From contig CALDEN010000334.1 in assembly GCA_937942405.1 (NCBI GenBank), positions 1 to 5,259 on the forward strand: a DNA stretch of 5,259 nt, read 5' to 3'. The translations under genes were made by a program, and so were the position numbers. The notes under the pieces are model-generated. The model had not been told where the DNA came from. It ran no database searches and saw only the letters and a program-made list of their open reading frames with translations. This DNA comes from an uncultured Saprospiraceae bacterium (GTDB lineage: Bacteria; Bacteroidota; Bacteroidia; Chitinophagales; Saprospiraceae). Shown piece after piece: positions 4,717 through 5,259 of the stretch (positions are counted from its first letter, which is position 1; each line of letters begins with the position of its first letter).

Positions 4717-5259
4717 TTAGTTTTTCAAAAAGACCTGAGGGTGAAATACAGTTTGATCAGCTGGCTTGAGAATGATGAAGTAAACTCCTTTTGCAAAGCT
4801 GGATATGTCTTGCTGGAAGTTGTGATTATTGCTAATTTCTTGTGTTGCCAATATTTGACCATTCATGTCGAGAATATATAAATCTCCTTGGGGTAAATTA
4901 TTAATGTTAATGTATTGCGAAGTGGGGTTTGGAAATATTTCTAAGTTTTTGTCGTAATTCGAATGAGTTACGGAAATGGTTTGAGATGTTGAAATTTTGA
5001 AATTGTCGATTACAAATTTACCTGGTAATGGAGGACCTATTCCATTTGGGATAATTTGATAGTATGGAATCACGTAAATAACGACCTCAGATATTTTTGT
5101 GTTTTGTAGAGCTGGTTTTATGTTGTCTATATAGATCTTGCGATCTATGCTATCCTTCATAGAGTTGAAAGAAAACCTATAATGATATGATTCTTCATCT
5201 GTAATTTCATCCCGCTCTCTGGTGAGCAAAAATGCCGTTCCATTTTCTGAATAATTTAA
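4717..5259 (-). CDS. T9SS-exported protein, C-terminal part (type A sorting domain)
   Basis: Only the last 180 residues are in the window; the frame is open to the right edge with no stop, so the gene begins beyond 5259. The C-terminal 74 or so residues are a type A sorting domain of the type IX secretion system (Por secretion tail). They start at IFPNPTSQYININNL, continue with the LYILDMNGQIL strand and the GVYFIIL strand, and end in a short basic tail, QVFLKN. In known systems this domain directs export across the outer membrane and is removed or used for surface attachment. Ahead of it, KIYIDNIKPAL and KFVIDNFKIS look like the closing strands of beta-sandwich modules of the kind common in carbohydrate-binding or adhesin-like proteins, but the fragment is too short to name a function. 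The TTG at 5229 should not be taken as a start. The stop is a TAA at 4717-4719, next to the repeat array. Confidence 0.88.
   Translation of the reverse strand, partial: LNYSENGTAFLLTRERDEITDEESYHYRFSFNSMKDSIDRKIYIDNIKPALQNTKISEVVIYVIPYYQIIPNGIGPPLPGKFVIDNFKISTSQTISVTHSNYDKNLEIFPNPTSQYININNLPQGDLYILDMNGQILATQEISNNHNFQQDISSFAKGVYFIILKPADQTVFHPQVFLKN

Noticed and set aside
5227..5229. TTG at 5229 as start of the T9SS-exported protein
   Set aside because: The frame is open to the window edge with protein-like sequence and no signal peptide at this point, so the gene is simply truncated by the window.

Overview
The window looks like chromosomal DNA of a member of the Bacteroidota, perhaps a gliding or Saprospira-like lineage. 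The evidence is a C-terminal type IX secretion (T9SS) sorting domain on the last gene, start regions without clear Shine-Dalgarno sequences, AT-rich intergenic DNA, and a VapB-like antitoxin of a type I associate with this phylum. The exact taxon cannot be read from the sequence.

Left part (1-1120): an AT-rich toxin-antitoxin patch read on the minus strand. An intact antitoxin/PIN-toxin pair (816-1061 and 397-816, overlapping by one base) has a well-formed promoter and a direct repeat that could be its operator. Immediately downstream, at 151-361, is a frameshifted, 5'-truncated remnant of a HigA-type antitoxin. The block therefore looks like stacked toxin-antitoxin loci, one alive and one decayed. 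Positions 1-150 hold nothing I can identify.

Middle part (1338-3977): two full-length metabolic genes in more GC-balanced DNA, divergently transcribed from an 84-bp intergenic region. The minus-strand gene is an aldehyde dehydrogenase of the ALDH8A1 / 2-aminomuconic semialdehyde dehydrogenase type (kynurenine or 3-hydroxyanthranilate degradation). The plus-strand gene is a PLP-dependent HisC-like aminotransferase. The shared intergenic region contains a perfect 12-bp palindrome that could coordinate the two.

Right part (3967-5259): a small secreted acidic protein converges on the aminotransferase gene with an 11-bp overlap. Upstream of it lies a gene-free stretch dominated by a degenerate minisatellite (about 4404-4706), purine-rich on the plus strand and built from roughly 8-bp blocks, punctuated by six copies of a GCTAAGTAGGACGAG-like motif. 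The window ends inside a minus-strand gene for a T9SS-exported protein, of which only the C-terminal 180 residues are present.

I see no RNA genes, CRISPR array or intact insertion sequence. The most unusual items are the nested 8-bp repeat array, the HigA relic abutting a living VapBC-like pair, and the pairing of a kynurenine-type dehydrogenase with a divergent HisC paralogue.
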